Program-made: the position numbers and the translations under genes
The notes under the pieces: generated by a model
Told to the model about the DNA's origin: nothing
The model's database searches: none
The model's input: only the letters and a program-made list of their open reading frames with translations
Shown here: one piece after another, positions 37,708 through 46,710 of the stretch
Numbering within the stretch: position 1 is the first letter of the stretch
How the letters are laid out: the number at the start of each line of letters is the position of its first letter
Assembly (NCBI RefSeq): GCF_900177375.1
Contig: NZ_FWZU01000004.1
Location: forward strand, 489,633 to 553,632
Origin: Desulfovibrio gilichinskyi
GTDB taxonomy: Bacteria > Desulfobacterota > Desulfovibrionia > Desulfovibrionales > Desulfovibrionaceae
Direction of reading: 5' to 3'
Length of the DNA stretch: 64,000 nucleotides

Positions 37708-39098
37708 CCTGCAGAACACTGATTCTCGGCAGCGCAAGGGAGTTTTATCGTAAATTTAGTCCCGACATTCGGTTCACTCGTCACGCTGAATTCACCATGG
37801 TGTAACTCAGTGATAATAAAGTAGGATATGGATAAACCTAATCCTGTTCCTTTGCCTACGCCTTTTAGCGTATAAAATGGTTCAAATATTTTGTTTCGGA
37901 CCTCTTCTGTCATTCCCGGGCCGTTATCTTCAATTTCAATTAGGATTGCTGATCCATTGGGACGCAGCCGTAGAATAAGTTCAGGGACTGAGCCTTCAGC
38001 GTAGATTTTTTCAGTCATAGCTTCTGTAGCATTCTTGAGAACATTCAGTAGAACTTGTTGGATTTCGTTTTCAAGGCAGCATACTTGCGGAAGATCTTCG
38101 CCGTAGTCGCGCGTAACTTTAATTTTTTTGAAGTCATATTCTCTATTCAGATTATAGTCGCTGGAAATCAACTCAATAGTTTCATTTAAAAGCTTACTTA
38201 TTTCGCAAACACAAAGTTGTTTGATTGATTTACGGCTGAAACTGAGCATGCTGTGTACTATTTTTGAGGCTCTGACTCCGGACACAGAAATTGAATTCAA
38301 CATGCGGTCAACTTTTCTCTTATTTAAATAGTTACGCATGTCATTTAATGAAATGGAGCTTTCTTTAGCTGTGGCGATATTGTTTTTGGTGTCAGTGAAC
38401 ATTCTGTTATAAATGTTTTGTGATGCTCCCATTATTGCAGAAAGGGGATTGTTTATTTCGTGCGCCATTCCGGCAGCCAGTTCTCCCAAAGAACTCATTT
38501 TTTCATTTTGAATCAGTATTTCTTGCGTTTTTTTGCGCATTGACATGTCGCGCGCTACTCCTAAGCAATACCGGTCTTGATCTTCATCAAAGATACAAGC
38601 ACATATTTCAGACGGGAATACAGAACCATCCTTTCGCTTATGAGAGCTCTCCAGACAAAATGACTTATCTTCATCAGCTGTGCGGATAAATTCAGTCCAT
38701 TCATGCAGATTGGTTGTGGTGTCTATTTCATCAATTTTCTTGGTGAGTAGTTCTTTGCGACTGTATCCAAGTTTTTCACAAGCAGAATCATTGGCATCTA
38801 TGATTTTCCCCTGTGAATTTGAAAGGTAGATAGGGTCGGCAATATTATTCAGTAATCGCAGGTATCTTGTATGGCTTTGCTGCAGCGAACGGATGAATCT
38901 ATTTATCAGTCCATAAACAAGTATTCCCGTTACAAGGACATAAAACCACCCTTTGTATGTTTGAATACGGCTGATCATATTAGCATCGTGTACGAATATA
39001 AGTAAAATCTTGTCTGATAAAAGTATCCACAGACAGCCGAAAGCTGCGTAAATGACAGCTATTTTGATAGCTATAATGGAAAGTTTAGTTTTAGGCAT
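37704..39098 (-). CDS. PAS-domain sensor histidine kinase (membrane-bound)
   Basis: A 464-residue orthodox kinase: two N-terminal TM helices (about 10-33 and 50-68) with only a short periplasmic loop, a PAS domain (about 75-190), HisKA with His213 (GELAAGMAHEINNPLSAIM), and HATPase with GTGLGLSISYFI. It belongs to the NtrB/HWE-like group with the MAHEINNP box. No receiver or adjacent response regulator is present, so the partner is elsewhere. The gene ends by overlapping stop codons with the efflux permease gene on the other strand. Confidence 0.95.
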   Translation of the reverse strand: MPKTKLSIIAIKIAVIYAAFGCLWILLSDKILLIFVHDANMISRIQTYKGWFYVLVTGILVYGLINRFIRSLQQSHTRYLRLLNNIADPIYLSNSQGKIIDANDSACEKLGYSRKELLTKKIDEIDTTTNLHEWTEFIRTADEDKSFCLESSHKRKDGSVFPSEICACIFDEDQDRYCLGVARDMSMRKKTQEILIQNEKMSSLGELAAGMAHEINNPLSAIMGASQNIYNRMFTDTKNNIATAKESSISLNDMRNYLNKRKVDRMLNSISVSGVRASKIVHSMLSFSRKSIKQLCVCEISKLLNETIELISSDYNLNREYDFKKIKVTRDYGEDLPQVCCLENEIQQVLLNVLKNATEAMTEKIYAEGSVPELILRLRPNGSAILIEIEDNGPGMTEEVRNKIFEPFYTLKGVGKGTGLGLSISYFIITELHHGEFSVTSEPNVGTKFTIKLPCAAENQCSAG

Positions 39099-39165
39099 AT
39101 TTTATCTGACAGTCTAACCTTTGTTTATCTTTTTATGCAACCTCAGATAAATAAAATATCATATT

Positions 39166-39525
39166 TTATCCACCAGCCAGCTTAACTTTATAGCCTATTT
39201 TTTCCAGTTCAATTTTGAGGTTTTGCCTGTGATCACCTTGAATTTCTATGACACCATCTTTTATAGTGCCTCCTGTTCCGCATTTTGCTTTCAGGATTTT
39301 TGCCAATTTTTTTAGTTCTTCACCTTCCAAAGGCAGGCCGGAAATGAGTGAAACCCCTTTGCCTTTGCGCCCCTTGGTCTGACGTTCAATACGTATTATA
39401 CCGTCATTTTTAGGTTTATTTTTTTGACCGCAAATACAGTCTGCTATCGGCCTTTTGCAAGACGTGCACATAGTTCCGTGGTCAGTAGAATATACTAAAG
39501 TAGATTGTTTTTTATTTTGAAACAT
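39166..39525 (-). CDS. yciH: SUI1/eIF1-like translation factor (YciH family)
   Basis: A 119-residue protein with a C-terminal SUI1 domain: RQTKGRKGKGVSLISGLPL, then LKAKCGTGGTIKDGVIEIQG and the ending IGYKVKLAGG, all conserved in bacterial YciH. YciH is related to eukaryotic eIF1 and influences the fidelity of start selection at non-standard initiation complexes. The N terminus carries a four-Cys segment (CTSCKRPIADCICG) that looks zinc-binding, seen in some longer bacterial homologues. No good RBS precedes the ATG. An AT-only palindrome overlaps the stop. Confidence 0.93.
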   Translation of the reverse strand: MFQNKKQSTLVYSTDHGTMCTSCKRPIADCICGQKNKPKNDGIIRIERQTKGRKGKGVSLISGLPLEGEELKKLAKILKAKCGTGGTIKDGVIEIQGDHRQNLKIELEKIGYKVKLAGG

Positions 39526-39698
39526 ATTTTATTTAATTATTTGGGTTTAATGGGTAAATTGTCATATCAGGTTAATTTTTTACGTCCGGTTTTACAACCT
39601 TAATCCTGCTTTATTATTATTTGATTGAGATGTATAAGTACTCCGCTTGCACAATGAAGTGTATGTAAAATTAATAGGTTATAGAGATTGGGGAAAGT

Positions 39699-41759
39699 AT
39701 GAAGCTATATAGTAATTTGAACCTGCGGAATAAGATTATGATTCCGGTCGGGACTGTTGTTTTACTTGTAATGGGGATTACGCTCGCCGTATTGATTTCC
39801 AGATTTCAGGATGTGACTCTTGACGATGCAAGAAATATCGGCGTGGAGATGTCCGCACGTTATGGACAAACTATCAAGATTGATTTGGATGTGGCCATGG
39901 CTGCTGCAAATTCTTTAGCTCACACCATTGAGGCCGTTCAGCAGTTTTCAGAGACTCCAGACCGTAACCTTACTGATACGATTATCAAAAATGTTACTGA
40001 TGCCAAACTGGGTATAGAGAGTTCATGGGTTGCTTTTGAACCGAATAAGTTTGATGGCAGGGATGTTGATTTCGCCGGAACTCCAAGTGCTGACGAAAAT
40101 GGACGGTACCTTCCATGGGTTCGAGTCGGTCATAATATGACACATACAACCGGCCTTGATGCTCCGTGGTATCAGGTCCCGTTGCACTCCGGCAAAAACT
40201 ATCTTGTAGATCCTACAGAATATGATTTCGACGGAACGAAAGTTACTCTTGTCTCAGCATGTGTACCTATCAGAAAGAAAGGAGTGGTCATAGGTGTGGC
40301 CGGCGTTGATATGAGTGTAGAGCACATGGTCAAGCTTGCTGAATCCATTACTCCATTCGGGACAGGTTACGGGTTCTTGATGAGTCAGTCCGGGGAGGTT
40401 GTATCACATCCTAATTCCGGATACATCGGTAAAAATATAAAGGATATTCTTCCTTCTGAAGATTCTCAGAGAATTATGGCTACTCTGGATACAGGCAAAA
40501 CTGCTGTTATGTATTTGAAAAAGAATGGCGAGGAATATGAGATGGTCATTACTCCTTTCGCTGTAGGCGGAACCGGCGAGAGATGGTGTCTTGCTGTTGC
40601 TCTTCCAATGAGTAAGGTTCTTGCTGCTTCAAACAAAGTTGTCGGGCTGTCTGTTGCCATGAGCATCGGTGCTATTCTTATCTTAATTTTCATAGTCTAC
40701 CTTCTTGCAAGATCTATTGTGTCACCTATACGTGCCGGTGTTGCCTTTTCGCAGCAGATTGCATCAGGTAATTTGAATGCTTCGCTCGAAATCAACCAGA
40801 ATGATGAAATAGGTCAGCTTGCTTCTGACTTAACCGGAATGGGGCATAAGCTTCGCTCGGTTGTCAGCAATGTTCGTGAGTCTGTTGAGCAGGTTGCATC
40901 CGGCAGTAGTGAATTATCCTCCACAGCTGAAACCCTTTCTCAAAGTGCAACCGAACAGGCTGCTAACGTCGAAGAGGTTTCGGCAAGTATGACTGAGATG
41001 GCTTCTAATATCATTAAAAGCACTGAAAATGCGCTTGAGACCGAGAAAATTGCCCTCCGTTCGGCAGAAGATGCTGAAAAGGGCGGAACAGCTGTAGCTC
41101 ATACTGTCCAGGCTATGCGTCAGATTGCTGAAAAAATATCTATTATTGAAGATATTGCCCGCCAGACGAATTTGCTGGCTTTAAATGCTGCGATTGAGGC
41201 TGCCCGTGCAGGCGAGCATGGTAAAGGATTTGCCGTTGTAGCAGCAGAAGTCCGTAAACTTGCTGAACGCAGCGGACAGGCTGCATCAGAAATAAACGAT
41301 CTTTCAGCCTCAAGTGTTGCTGTTGCTGAATCCGCAGGTGAAATGCTCAATAAAATGGTTCCTGACATTCAGCGTACGGCCGAACTTGTGCAAGAGATTG
41401 CTGCAGCGTCAAGTGAGCAGAATTCCGGGGCTGAACAGATTAATCGCGCGGTAGGTCAGCTTGATCAGGTTATTCAGCAGATCGCTTCGGCGGCGGAAGA
41501 AATGTCCGCAACATCGGAAGAATTGGCCGGACAGGCCGCTAATCTGCAGGATACAATGTCTTTTTTTACTGTTGATGAGACAGATGTATATTCTGCAAGA
41601 CCTGTCAGGAGCGCACCTCCTTTGCGTTCAGCTCAGGTGACAAGACCTGTTCATCGAACCCCGGCAAAACGGTTGCCGCAGCCTACAGCTGCCAGAAAGG
41701 CTTCAGGTGTTTCATTAGATATGAGCACTGCAAGTGACAGCGAATTCGAAAAGTTTTAG
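39699..41759 (+). CDS. Methyl-accepting chemotaxis protein with double-Cache sensor
   Basis: Transmembrane chemoreceptor of 686 residues. TM helix about 12-32; periplasmic dCache_1 domain about 35-300, the form that often binds amino or organic acids ([37 protein letters not shown]); TM helix about 312-333; HAMP to about 385; and the cytoplasmic signalling domain with the hairpin tip [20 protein letters not shown]. The tail is Pro/Ala/Arg-rich and lacks a CheR-binding pentapeptide. No che genes are adjacent. A terminator follows. Confidence 0.96.
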   Translation: MKLYSNLNLRNKIMIPVGTVVLLVMGITLAVLISRFQDVTLDDARNIGVEMSARYGQTIKIDLDVAMAAANSLAHTIEAVQQFSETPDRNLTDTIIKNVTDAKLGIESSWVAFEPNKFDGRDVDFAGTPSADENGRYLPWVRVGHNMTHTTGLDAPWYQVPLHSGKNYLVDPTEYDFDGTKVTLVSACVPIRKKGVVIGVAGVDMSVEHMVKLAESITPFGTGYGFLMSQSGEVVSHPNSGYIGKNIKDILPSEDSQRIMATLDTGKTAVMYLKKNGEEYEMVITPFAVGGTGERWCLAVALPMSKVLAASNKVVGLSVAMSIGAILILIFIVYLLARSIVSPIRAGVAFSQQIASGNLNASLEINQNDEIGQLASDLTGMGHKLRSVVSNVRESVEQVASGSSELSSTAETLSQSATEQAANVEEVSASMTEMASNIIKSTENALETEKIALRSAEDAEKGGTAVAHTVQAMRQIAEKISIIEDIARQTNLLALNAAIEAARAGEHGKGFAVVAAEVRKLAERSGQAASEINDLSASSVAVAESAGEMLNKMVPDIQRTAELVQEIAAASSEQNSGAEQINRAVGQLDQVIQQIASAAEEMSATSEELAGQAANLQDTMSFFTVDETDVYSARPVRSAPPLRSAQVTRPVHRTPAKRLPQPTAARKASGVSLDMSTASDSEFEKF

Positions 41760-41780
41760 TTTAATTTAAGCGTACAAAAG

Positions 41781-41823
41781 GAGCACCGGAGAGATATTAT
41801 CTTCTTTCCGGTGCTCTTTTAAT
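41781..41823 (+). terminator. Rho-independent terminator after chemoreceptor gene
   Basis: AGCACCGGA and TCCGGTGCT (the arms extend by one or two more pairs) enclose a 15-nt loop, followed by CTTTTAAT. It lies about 20 nt after the stop. Confidence 0.88.
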
Positions 41824-41904
41824 GTTCGTGGTTGAAAAGTATTATTCTTTTTTGTAAAGCAACAGCATATTGTCTTTTTAAATAAACAGCAGGGGAGAAA
41901 ATCT

Positions 41905-42288
41905 ATGGGTCAATATGGTGATGTTTTTACCGATCAGCTGCTTGAATCTCTTTTTCCGGCAAGCCGCTCTAACGATTTTTTCGAGGCACTGTTCGGAGAT
42001 GCTGAAGAAGGCAGTTATGATATTGAGCTTGGATATGCTGGAGACTCCGGTGATACTGTAAATTTTGAACTGCGTCTTAAGCAGCGTCCCGGGCGTTGCC
42101 TCGCATGTAATCTGACTTACGGCTTACCACAGGTTTTCTCACGTCACCCGATTATAAATATTCAAGGGCTTGCTGAAAAAATAGGCGCGGCCGTTGGTAA
42201 AAGTGAAAATGTAAGCTGGAAACTAGGTTCTACGAAAGAGTATAACAGTAAATTACACGTTATCCCGTTAACGATTTCTCTTTCATAA
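41905..42288 (+). CDS. Conserved hypothetical protein
   Basis: A 127-residue soluble protein with no recognised domain. It starts after AGGGGAG with good spacing. The N-terminal third is acidic with aromatic residues (QLLESLFPASRSNDFFEALF), and the middle has strand-like alternation (DTVNFELRLKQRPGRCLACN) including two Cys as CLAC. It lies between two strong terminators, so it is transcribed alone. Function unknown. Confidence 0.8.
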   Translation: MGQYGDVFTDQLLESLFPASRSNDFFEALFGDAEEGSYDIELGYAGDSGDTVNFELRLKQRPGRCLACNLTYGLPQVFSRHPIINIQGLAEKIGAAVGKSENVSWKLGSTKEYNSKLHVIPLTISLS

Positions 42289-42320
42289 TCAGGCATAAAA
42301 TAGTTTTCTGTTTTTTGGTA

Positions 42321-42353
42321 AAGATACAATCCTGAGGATTGTATCTTTTTTTT
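42321..42353 (+). terminator. Rho-independent terminator
   Basis: Perfect 12-bp arms AAGATACAATCC and GGATTGTATCTT around a TGA loop run into eight or more T residues. It ends the single-gene unit of the hypothetical protein and insulates the glycosylation island that follows. Confidence 0.95.
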
Positions 42354-42523
42354 AAATAGATTTGATACTTCCTGCTTAACTATTCTCATTTTCCATCATT
42401 CTAAAAATCTCAAATCACTTCAATCAAAATATTGATAAATTATTATCCAAAGCAATTTAAGCATAGGATTAAGTCTGCTTTCATTCTTTTTTATTATGCG
42501 GTAAGTGTTTGGAGTATCTTATG

Positions 42524-42550
42524 TAAATTAAAAATAATTTACGCCGAATA
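42524..42550 (+). promoter_or_regulatory. Candidate sigma-28 (FliA) promoter of the glycosylation island
   Basis: TAAA, 15 nt, then GCCGAATA: this fits the flagellar sigma-28 consensus TAAA-N15-GCCGATAA, with exact spacing and 6 of 8 bases in the -10 box. It lies about 105 nt before the NeuB-like gene, in the first intergenic region (42354-42654, about 300 nt, AT-rich, no gene) of the island. The AT-rich -35 part could arise by chance. Confidence 0.5.
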
Positions 42551-42654
42551 CTTAATTAATTGCTGTGCCCATATGCATGCTATTAGCTGAGTTTGTGGGG
42601 AACTTTTTCCGAGGAAGAAAATTTATAAAGGCCGCGCGGCTTATAGCAGGTCAA

Positions 42655-43521
42655 ATGAAGCACCCTATATTTATTTCAGAAGTTTCCAGTAATCATGCTT
42701 GCGATTTAAATCGTTGTTATGAATTTATTGATACATCTGCACGTATCGGTTGTGACGTGGTAAAGTTTCAGCTGTTTAAGGTCGATAAGTTATTTGCGCC
42801 TGAAATTTTGAATAAAAGTGAATCTCATAGAAAAAGAAAAGAGTGGGAACTTCCTGAAAGTTTCATTCCTGAAATTGCGAACCGCTGCCGAAAAGCCGGA
42901 ATATCATTTTCATGCACTCCTTTTTATCTGGAAGCAGTAGATATTCTTAATCCTTATGTGGAATTTTTTAAAATTGCTTCATATGAATTGCTTTGGAATG
43001 ATTTGCTGAAAGCTTGTGCGTTGACTGGTAAACCAGTTGTTCTTTCAACCGGTATGGCAAATATGAAAGAGATAGCGAACGCCGTTTCTGTTCTTAGGAA
43101 GTCAGGTTGTTCCGATTTAACCTTACTGCATTGCGTGTCAGGCTATCCTACACCTCCGGAGCAGGCCAATTTGTCGGTGATTGATACTTTGAGAAGAGAA
43201 TTCAATTGTGCCGTCGGATGGTCAGATCATACTGTTGAAGAAGGCGTTATCGCCCGTGCTGTTCATAAGTATGATGCAGAAATGATTGAATTTCATCTTG
43301 ATCTGGACACGGAAGGGGCAGAGTTTGCGGCCGGTCATTGCTGGCTTCCGGACGGTGCGGAGAAACTTATTCGTAACGTTCGAGTGTCCTTAAAAGCTGA
43401 CGGTAATGGAATTAAAGAACCGGCTGCCGCAGAATTGTCTGATCGAGATTGGCGGGCAGACCCTGATGATGGGTTGCGACCTTTGAAGGTTGTTAGGGGT
43501 GGTTGGGAGATTAAAGATTGA
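42655..43521 (+). CDS. NeuB-like sialic/nonulosonic acid synthase family protein without SAF domain
   Basis: A PEP-dependent sugar-acid synthase TIM barrel: FISEVSSNHACDLNRC, DVVKFQLFK, FFKIASYELLWND, PVVLSTGM, LLHCVSGYPTPPEQANL, VGWSDHTVEEG and EFHLDLD follow the NeuB/SpsE order. Family members condense PEP with an N-acyl-mannosamine-type sugar to make a 2-keto-3-deoxy acid. At about 288 residues this protein ends just after the barrel and lacks the C-terminal antifreeze-like SAF domain that normally closes over the active site of the partner subunit. The frame extends upstream of ATG 42655, but the conserved region begins there (AGG 6 nt before). It is the first gene of the island. Confidence 0.88.
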   Translation: MKHPIFISEVSSNHACDLNRCYEFIDTSARIGCDVVKFQLFKVDKLFAPEILNKSESHRKRKEWELPESFIPEIANRCRKAGISFSCTPFYLEAVDILNPYVEFFKIASYELLWNDLLKACALTGKPVVLSTGMANMKEIANAVSVLRKSGCSDLTLLHCVSGYPTPPEQANLSVIDTLRREFNCAVGWSDHTVEEGVIARAVHKYDAEMIEFHLDLDTEGAEFAAGHCWLPDGAEKLIRNVRVSLKADGNGIKEPAAAELSDRDWRADPDDGLRPLKVVRGGWEIKD

Positions 43522-43591
43522 TGTTGATTCAACACAATGCCTGTAATTGAGGTTCAATTTTTTGTTATAAAGATTAAAGGACGAAGCTGAT

Positions 43592-45121
43592 ATGACCAGT
43601 ATCGAAAAAAAAATTAAAAGTGTATCTGAACTAGCAGAAATTTCTGCAGATCTTAAGGGGCAAGGCAAGAAAATAGTGCTTTGTCATGGAGTTTTTGACC
43701 TCCTGCATATTGGTCATATCAGGTATTTAAATCAGGCTAAAGAGCACGGTGATATTCTAATTGTCAGCCTTACTCCTGATAGATTTGTTGATAAAGGACC
43801 AGACCGTCCTGCTTTTACTGAAATTTTGCGAGCAGAAGCATTAGCCTCTCTTGGGCAGACGGACTTTGTAACTATTAATGAATGGCCTACAGCTGTAGAG
43901 ACATTGCGTCTTATTCGTCCCGATATTTATGCTAAGGGCGATGAGTTTAAGGATGTTGAGGGCGATACTGTAGGAAAGATCGGTATAGAGGCTGATGTTG
44001 TTAAAGAAATTGGTGCTGAGCTTGTTTTTACTTCAGATATAGTTTTTAGTTCTTCGAATTTAATAAATCGCTATCTTACTAAAAATAGTGAAGAGATGGA
44101 TGAGTATCTTAGAATGTTCAGGACTCGTTATGAGCTAAACGAGATACTCGGCATGCTAGACAAGATGGAAGAGTTAAAAGTTTTGGTTGTTGGGGATACT
44201 ATTCTTGATGAGTATCAGATTGCTTCAGCTTTAGGAAAATCATCAAAAGATCCTATCCTTGCTCTAAAGTATCAATCTCATGAAATGTACGCTGGCGGAG
44301 CTTTAGCTATTGCAAACCATGTTGCTAATTTTGCAGGTGAGGTTACGCTTTTCTCAATGCTTGGAGAAAAGGAACGACATGAAGAATTTATCAGAGAGAA
44401 ACTCAATTCTAAGATTGTTCCACATTTTTTTACGCAGCCTGGCTCTCCCACCATACTAAAGCGGAGATTTATTGACGGATATTCACTTAGCAAAGTGATG
44501 GAAATCTATATTATGAATGATGATCCATTGCCTAAAAAAGTTGATAAAGCTTTATGTGAGCAACTTGAACAACATTTGAATGGCTATGATCTTGTTATTG
44601 TTGCCGATTTCGGACATGGTATTATTACTCCTTCCATGGTTGAACTCTTGTCCGGAAAGACACCTTATCTTGCTGTGAATACACAGGCTAATGCTGGAAA
44701 TAGAGGGTTTAATACGATCGGTAAATACCCTCATGTTGATTTCTTTTCTCTTGCAGAGCATGAGCTGCGCCTTGAAACTCGTGATCAAGTCAGTGATTTG
44801 CGACCACTGCTTATTGAAGTTGGTGAAAATCTCGGGGTGAAGTTATCAATGGTTACTGAAGGTAGTCGTGGATGTTCATTATGGAATCCTGTAAGCGAGT
44901 TTGTCAGAGTTCCGTCGTTTAATTCTAATGTGGTTGATAGAGTCGGCGCTGGAGATGCATTGTTTTCTGTTTCTGCAATGGCCGCTTGTATGGGACTTCA
45001 TGAGGAGCTTGTCGGCTTCTTTGGTAATGTTGCAGGGGCCTTGGCCGTTCAAATTATGGGGAATGATAAGTCCATTGGTAAGCAGGCTATGCAAAAGTAT
45101 ATAACCGCTACTCTTAAATAA
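43592..45121 (+). CDS. Bifunctional cytidylyltransferase-PfkB kinase, HldE-like with inverted domain order
   Basis: Residues of about 25-165 are a nucleotidyltransferase with the HxGH box (GVFDLLHIGHIRYL); residues of about 195-505 are a PfkB/ribokinase-type sugar kinase (VVGDTILDEY, GGALAIANHVANF, and the anion-hole motif GAGD at 452-455 with catalytic Asp455). HldE of heptose biosynthesis has the same two activities but in the order kinase then transferase. Here the order is reversed and the linker carries extra helices. It should phosphorylate and nucleotidyl-activate a sugar, plausibly a heptose-7-phosphate-like compound given the GmhA-like isomerase downstream. ATG follows a weak AAAGG. 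Confidence 0.93.
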   Translation: MTSIEKKIKSVSELAEISADLKGQGKKIVLCHGVFDLLHIGHIRYLNQAKEHGDILIVSLTPDRFVDKGPDRPAFTEILRAEALASLGQTDFVTINEWPTAVETLRLIRPDIYAKGDEFKDVEGDTVGKIGIEADVVKEIGAELVFTSDIVFSSSNLINRYLTKNSEEMDEYLRMFRTRYELNEILGMLDKMEELKVLVVGDTILDEYQIASALGKSSKDPILALKYQSHEMYAGGALAIANHVANFAGEVTLFSMLGEKERHEEFIREKLNSKIVPHFFTQPGSPTILKRRFIDGYSLSKVMEIYIMNDDPLPKKVDKALCEQLEQHLNGYDLVIVADFGHGIITPSMVELLSGKTPYLAVNTQANAGNRGFNTIGKYPHVDFFSLAEHELRLETRDQVSDLRPLLIEVGENLGVKLSMVTEGSRGCSLWNPVSEFVRVPSFNSNVVDRVGAGDALFSVSAMAACMGLHEELVGFFGNVAGALAVQIMGNDKSIGKQAMQKYITATLK

Positions 45122-45132
45122 AAGATACATTT

Positions 45133-46128
45133 ATGCCAAGTAAATACAGATTGTTTGACAGGTCTAAGCTTACTCTTCTTCCGCTTGCTGAGCGAAACAG
45201 TTTGCTTGAAACTGACATTGTGCAGGAACCTGTTTTTCGCGAAAAGGTGCATCCATCATTTATAAAAATAGCCGAAGATTTGGCAGCAGCAAAAGCGGCT
45301 GATCGTGCGAGAATCCTCATGCTTGGTGCTCACGTTTTGCGGTCCGGTATGCAAAAATATCTGTTCAGTCTTATGGAAGAGGGATTGATCAACTGCATTG
45401 CTGTAAATGGAGCGTGCGCTATACATGATTTTGAATTGGCCATTCACGGTAGCACAACGGAGTGTGTTTCCACATATATTTCAAATGGACAGTTCGGATT
45501 GTGGCAGGAGACAGGACTGCTGAATGATATTGTGTCTGATGGTGTTAAAACAGGAATGGGTTTTGGCGAAGCTGTTGGAAAGTATATTGTTGAAGAAACG
45601 CTTCCTCATTCTGATATTAGCCTTTTTGCTAAAGCTTATGAACTGAATATCCCAATTACTGTCCACGTGGGAATCGGTTATGATATCGTTCACGAGCATC
45701 CCAATTGCGATGGTGGTGCTATCGGTAAGGCTAGTTATGCGGATTTTTTAATTTTTGCGGCGCAACTTGAGTCCCTTGAAGGCGGTGTTGTGATGAATTT
45801 TGGAAGCGCAATAATGGCTCCGGAAATTTATCTAAAAGCTCTTTCCATGGTTCGCAATGCTGCGAGAGTATCTGAGGCTGTAGATAATAAATCTATTTGT
45901 CATTTTGCGACCTTGGTATGTGATTTGCATGATCTTCCAGAAGAAGTGAACTCCGAGGCTCCTAAAAATAGTGCTCAGTACTACTTTCGTCCTTGGAAAA
46001 CCATGTTAGTAAGGACCGTCGCCGATGGCGGGAGGAGTTACTATGTCCGTGGATTTCATGCCGACACAATCCCAGAGTTATGGACAGCCGTCAGAAGACT
46101 CTACTCTAACCAGCAACAGGCAGGATAA
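45133..46128 (+). CDS. Deoxyhypusine-synthase-like protein of unknown role
   Basis: A 331-residue protein. The segment LINCIAVNGACAIHDFELAI and the later HVGIGYDIVHEHPNCDGGAI and ADFLIFAAQLESLEGGVVMN recall the NAD-binding core of deoxyhypusine synthase-like proteins, but I cannot match the catalytic Lys, so the assignment is tentative. Bacteria have no eIF5A, and homologues of this kind occur in sugar or secondary-metabolite loci. It lies 11 nt after the HldE-like gene, and its last 86 nt overlap the isomerase gene. It may be an NAD-dependent dehydrogenase or transferase acting on the island's sugar. Confidence 0.65.
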   Translation: MPSKYRLFDRSKLTLLPLAERNSLLETDIVQEPVFREKVHPSFIKIAEDLAAAKAADRARILMLGAHVLRSGMQKYLFSLMEEGLINCIAVNGACAIHDFELAIHGSTTECVSTYISNGQFGLWQETGLLNDIVSDGVKTGMGFGEAVGKYIVEETLPHSDISLFAKAYELNIPITVHVGIGYDIVHEHPNCDGGAIGKASYADFLIFAAQLESLEGGVVMNFGSAIMAPEIYLKALSMVRNAARVSEAVDNKSICHFATLVCDLHDLPEEVNSEAPKNSAQYYFRPWKTMLVRTVADGGRSYYVRGFHADTIPELWTAVRRLYSNQQQAG

Positions 46129-46690
46129 CGTTTTGTGGTGTAACCATACAAACTCTTTGCAGAATTGTCTGGACTCATTAGAAGTTACTTGTGATGTTGA
46201 CGGGATTAAAGCTTGTGATCATGCTTTCGATTACTGGAAGCAAATGACAATTGATCTGCGCCAAAACGGGCGCATTATTTATATGATAGGCAACGGAGCA
46301 AGTGCTTCTATGGCCAGTCATTTTTCTGCCGACCTTGCAAAAAATGCCCATGTTCATACACAGGTCTTTACGGATCTGGCACTTCTTACCGCTGTTGCAA
46401 ATGATTTGGCATACGATCAAATTTTTGTTGAGCCGCTACGGCGCAGACTAACACCCCATGATATGCTTGTTGCAATCAGCAGTTCTGGTAATTCCCCGAA
46501 TGTTGTGAATGCATGCCGTTTCGCTTCAGAAATAGGGGCTTCAGTTGTTACAGTGACAGCTATGAACCCTAAAAATAAAATGCGCCAAATCGGTGATCTC
46601 AATTTTTGGCTTCCTGCCGGCACATACGGCATGGCTGAAACAGGTCATGCGTGTATCCTTCATTATTGGATGGATTCAGTTTCAATTTAA
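46043..46690 (+). CDS. SIS-domain isomerase, GmhA (sedoheptulose-7-phosphate isomerase) family
   Basis: A SIS fold with GmhA features: IYMIGNGASASMASHFSADL, the phosphate-binding AISSSGNSPNVVNA and the His-containing C-terminal GMAETGHACILHYWM. GmhA converts sedoheptulose-7-phosphate to D-glycero-heptose-7-phosphate. The N-terminal 25 or so residues are Ser/Gln/Thr-rich and extra to the family. The start at 46043 is preceded by an excellent GGAGGAG 5 nt away, placing it 86 nt inside the preceding gene, an unusually long overlap for this operon. Neighbouring HldE-like, HAD and transketolase genes support a heptose pathway. Confidence 0.9.
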   Translation: MSVDFMPTQSQSYGQPSEDSTLTSNRQDNVLWCNHTNSLQNCLDSLEVTCDVDGIKACDHAFDYWKQMTIDLRQNGRIIYMIGNGASASMASHFSADLAKNAHVHTQVFTDLALLTAVANDLAYDQIFVEPLRRRLTPHDMLVAISSSGNSPNVVNACRFASEIGASVVTVTAMNPKNKMRQIGDLNFWLPAGTYGMAETGHACILHYWMDSVSI

Positions 46691-46710
46691 AATTACAAGG
46701 ATGTTTGGAT

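Noticed and set aside
39151..39169. AT-only palindrome at the end of the YciH gene
   Set aside because: It is entirely A and T with one C, so it is too weak to call a terminator or an operator.
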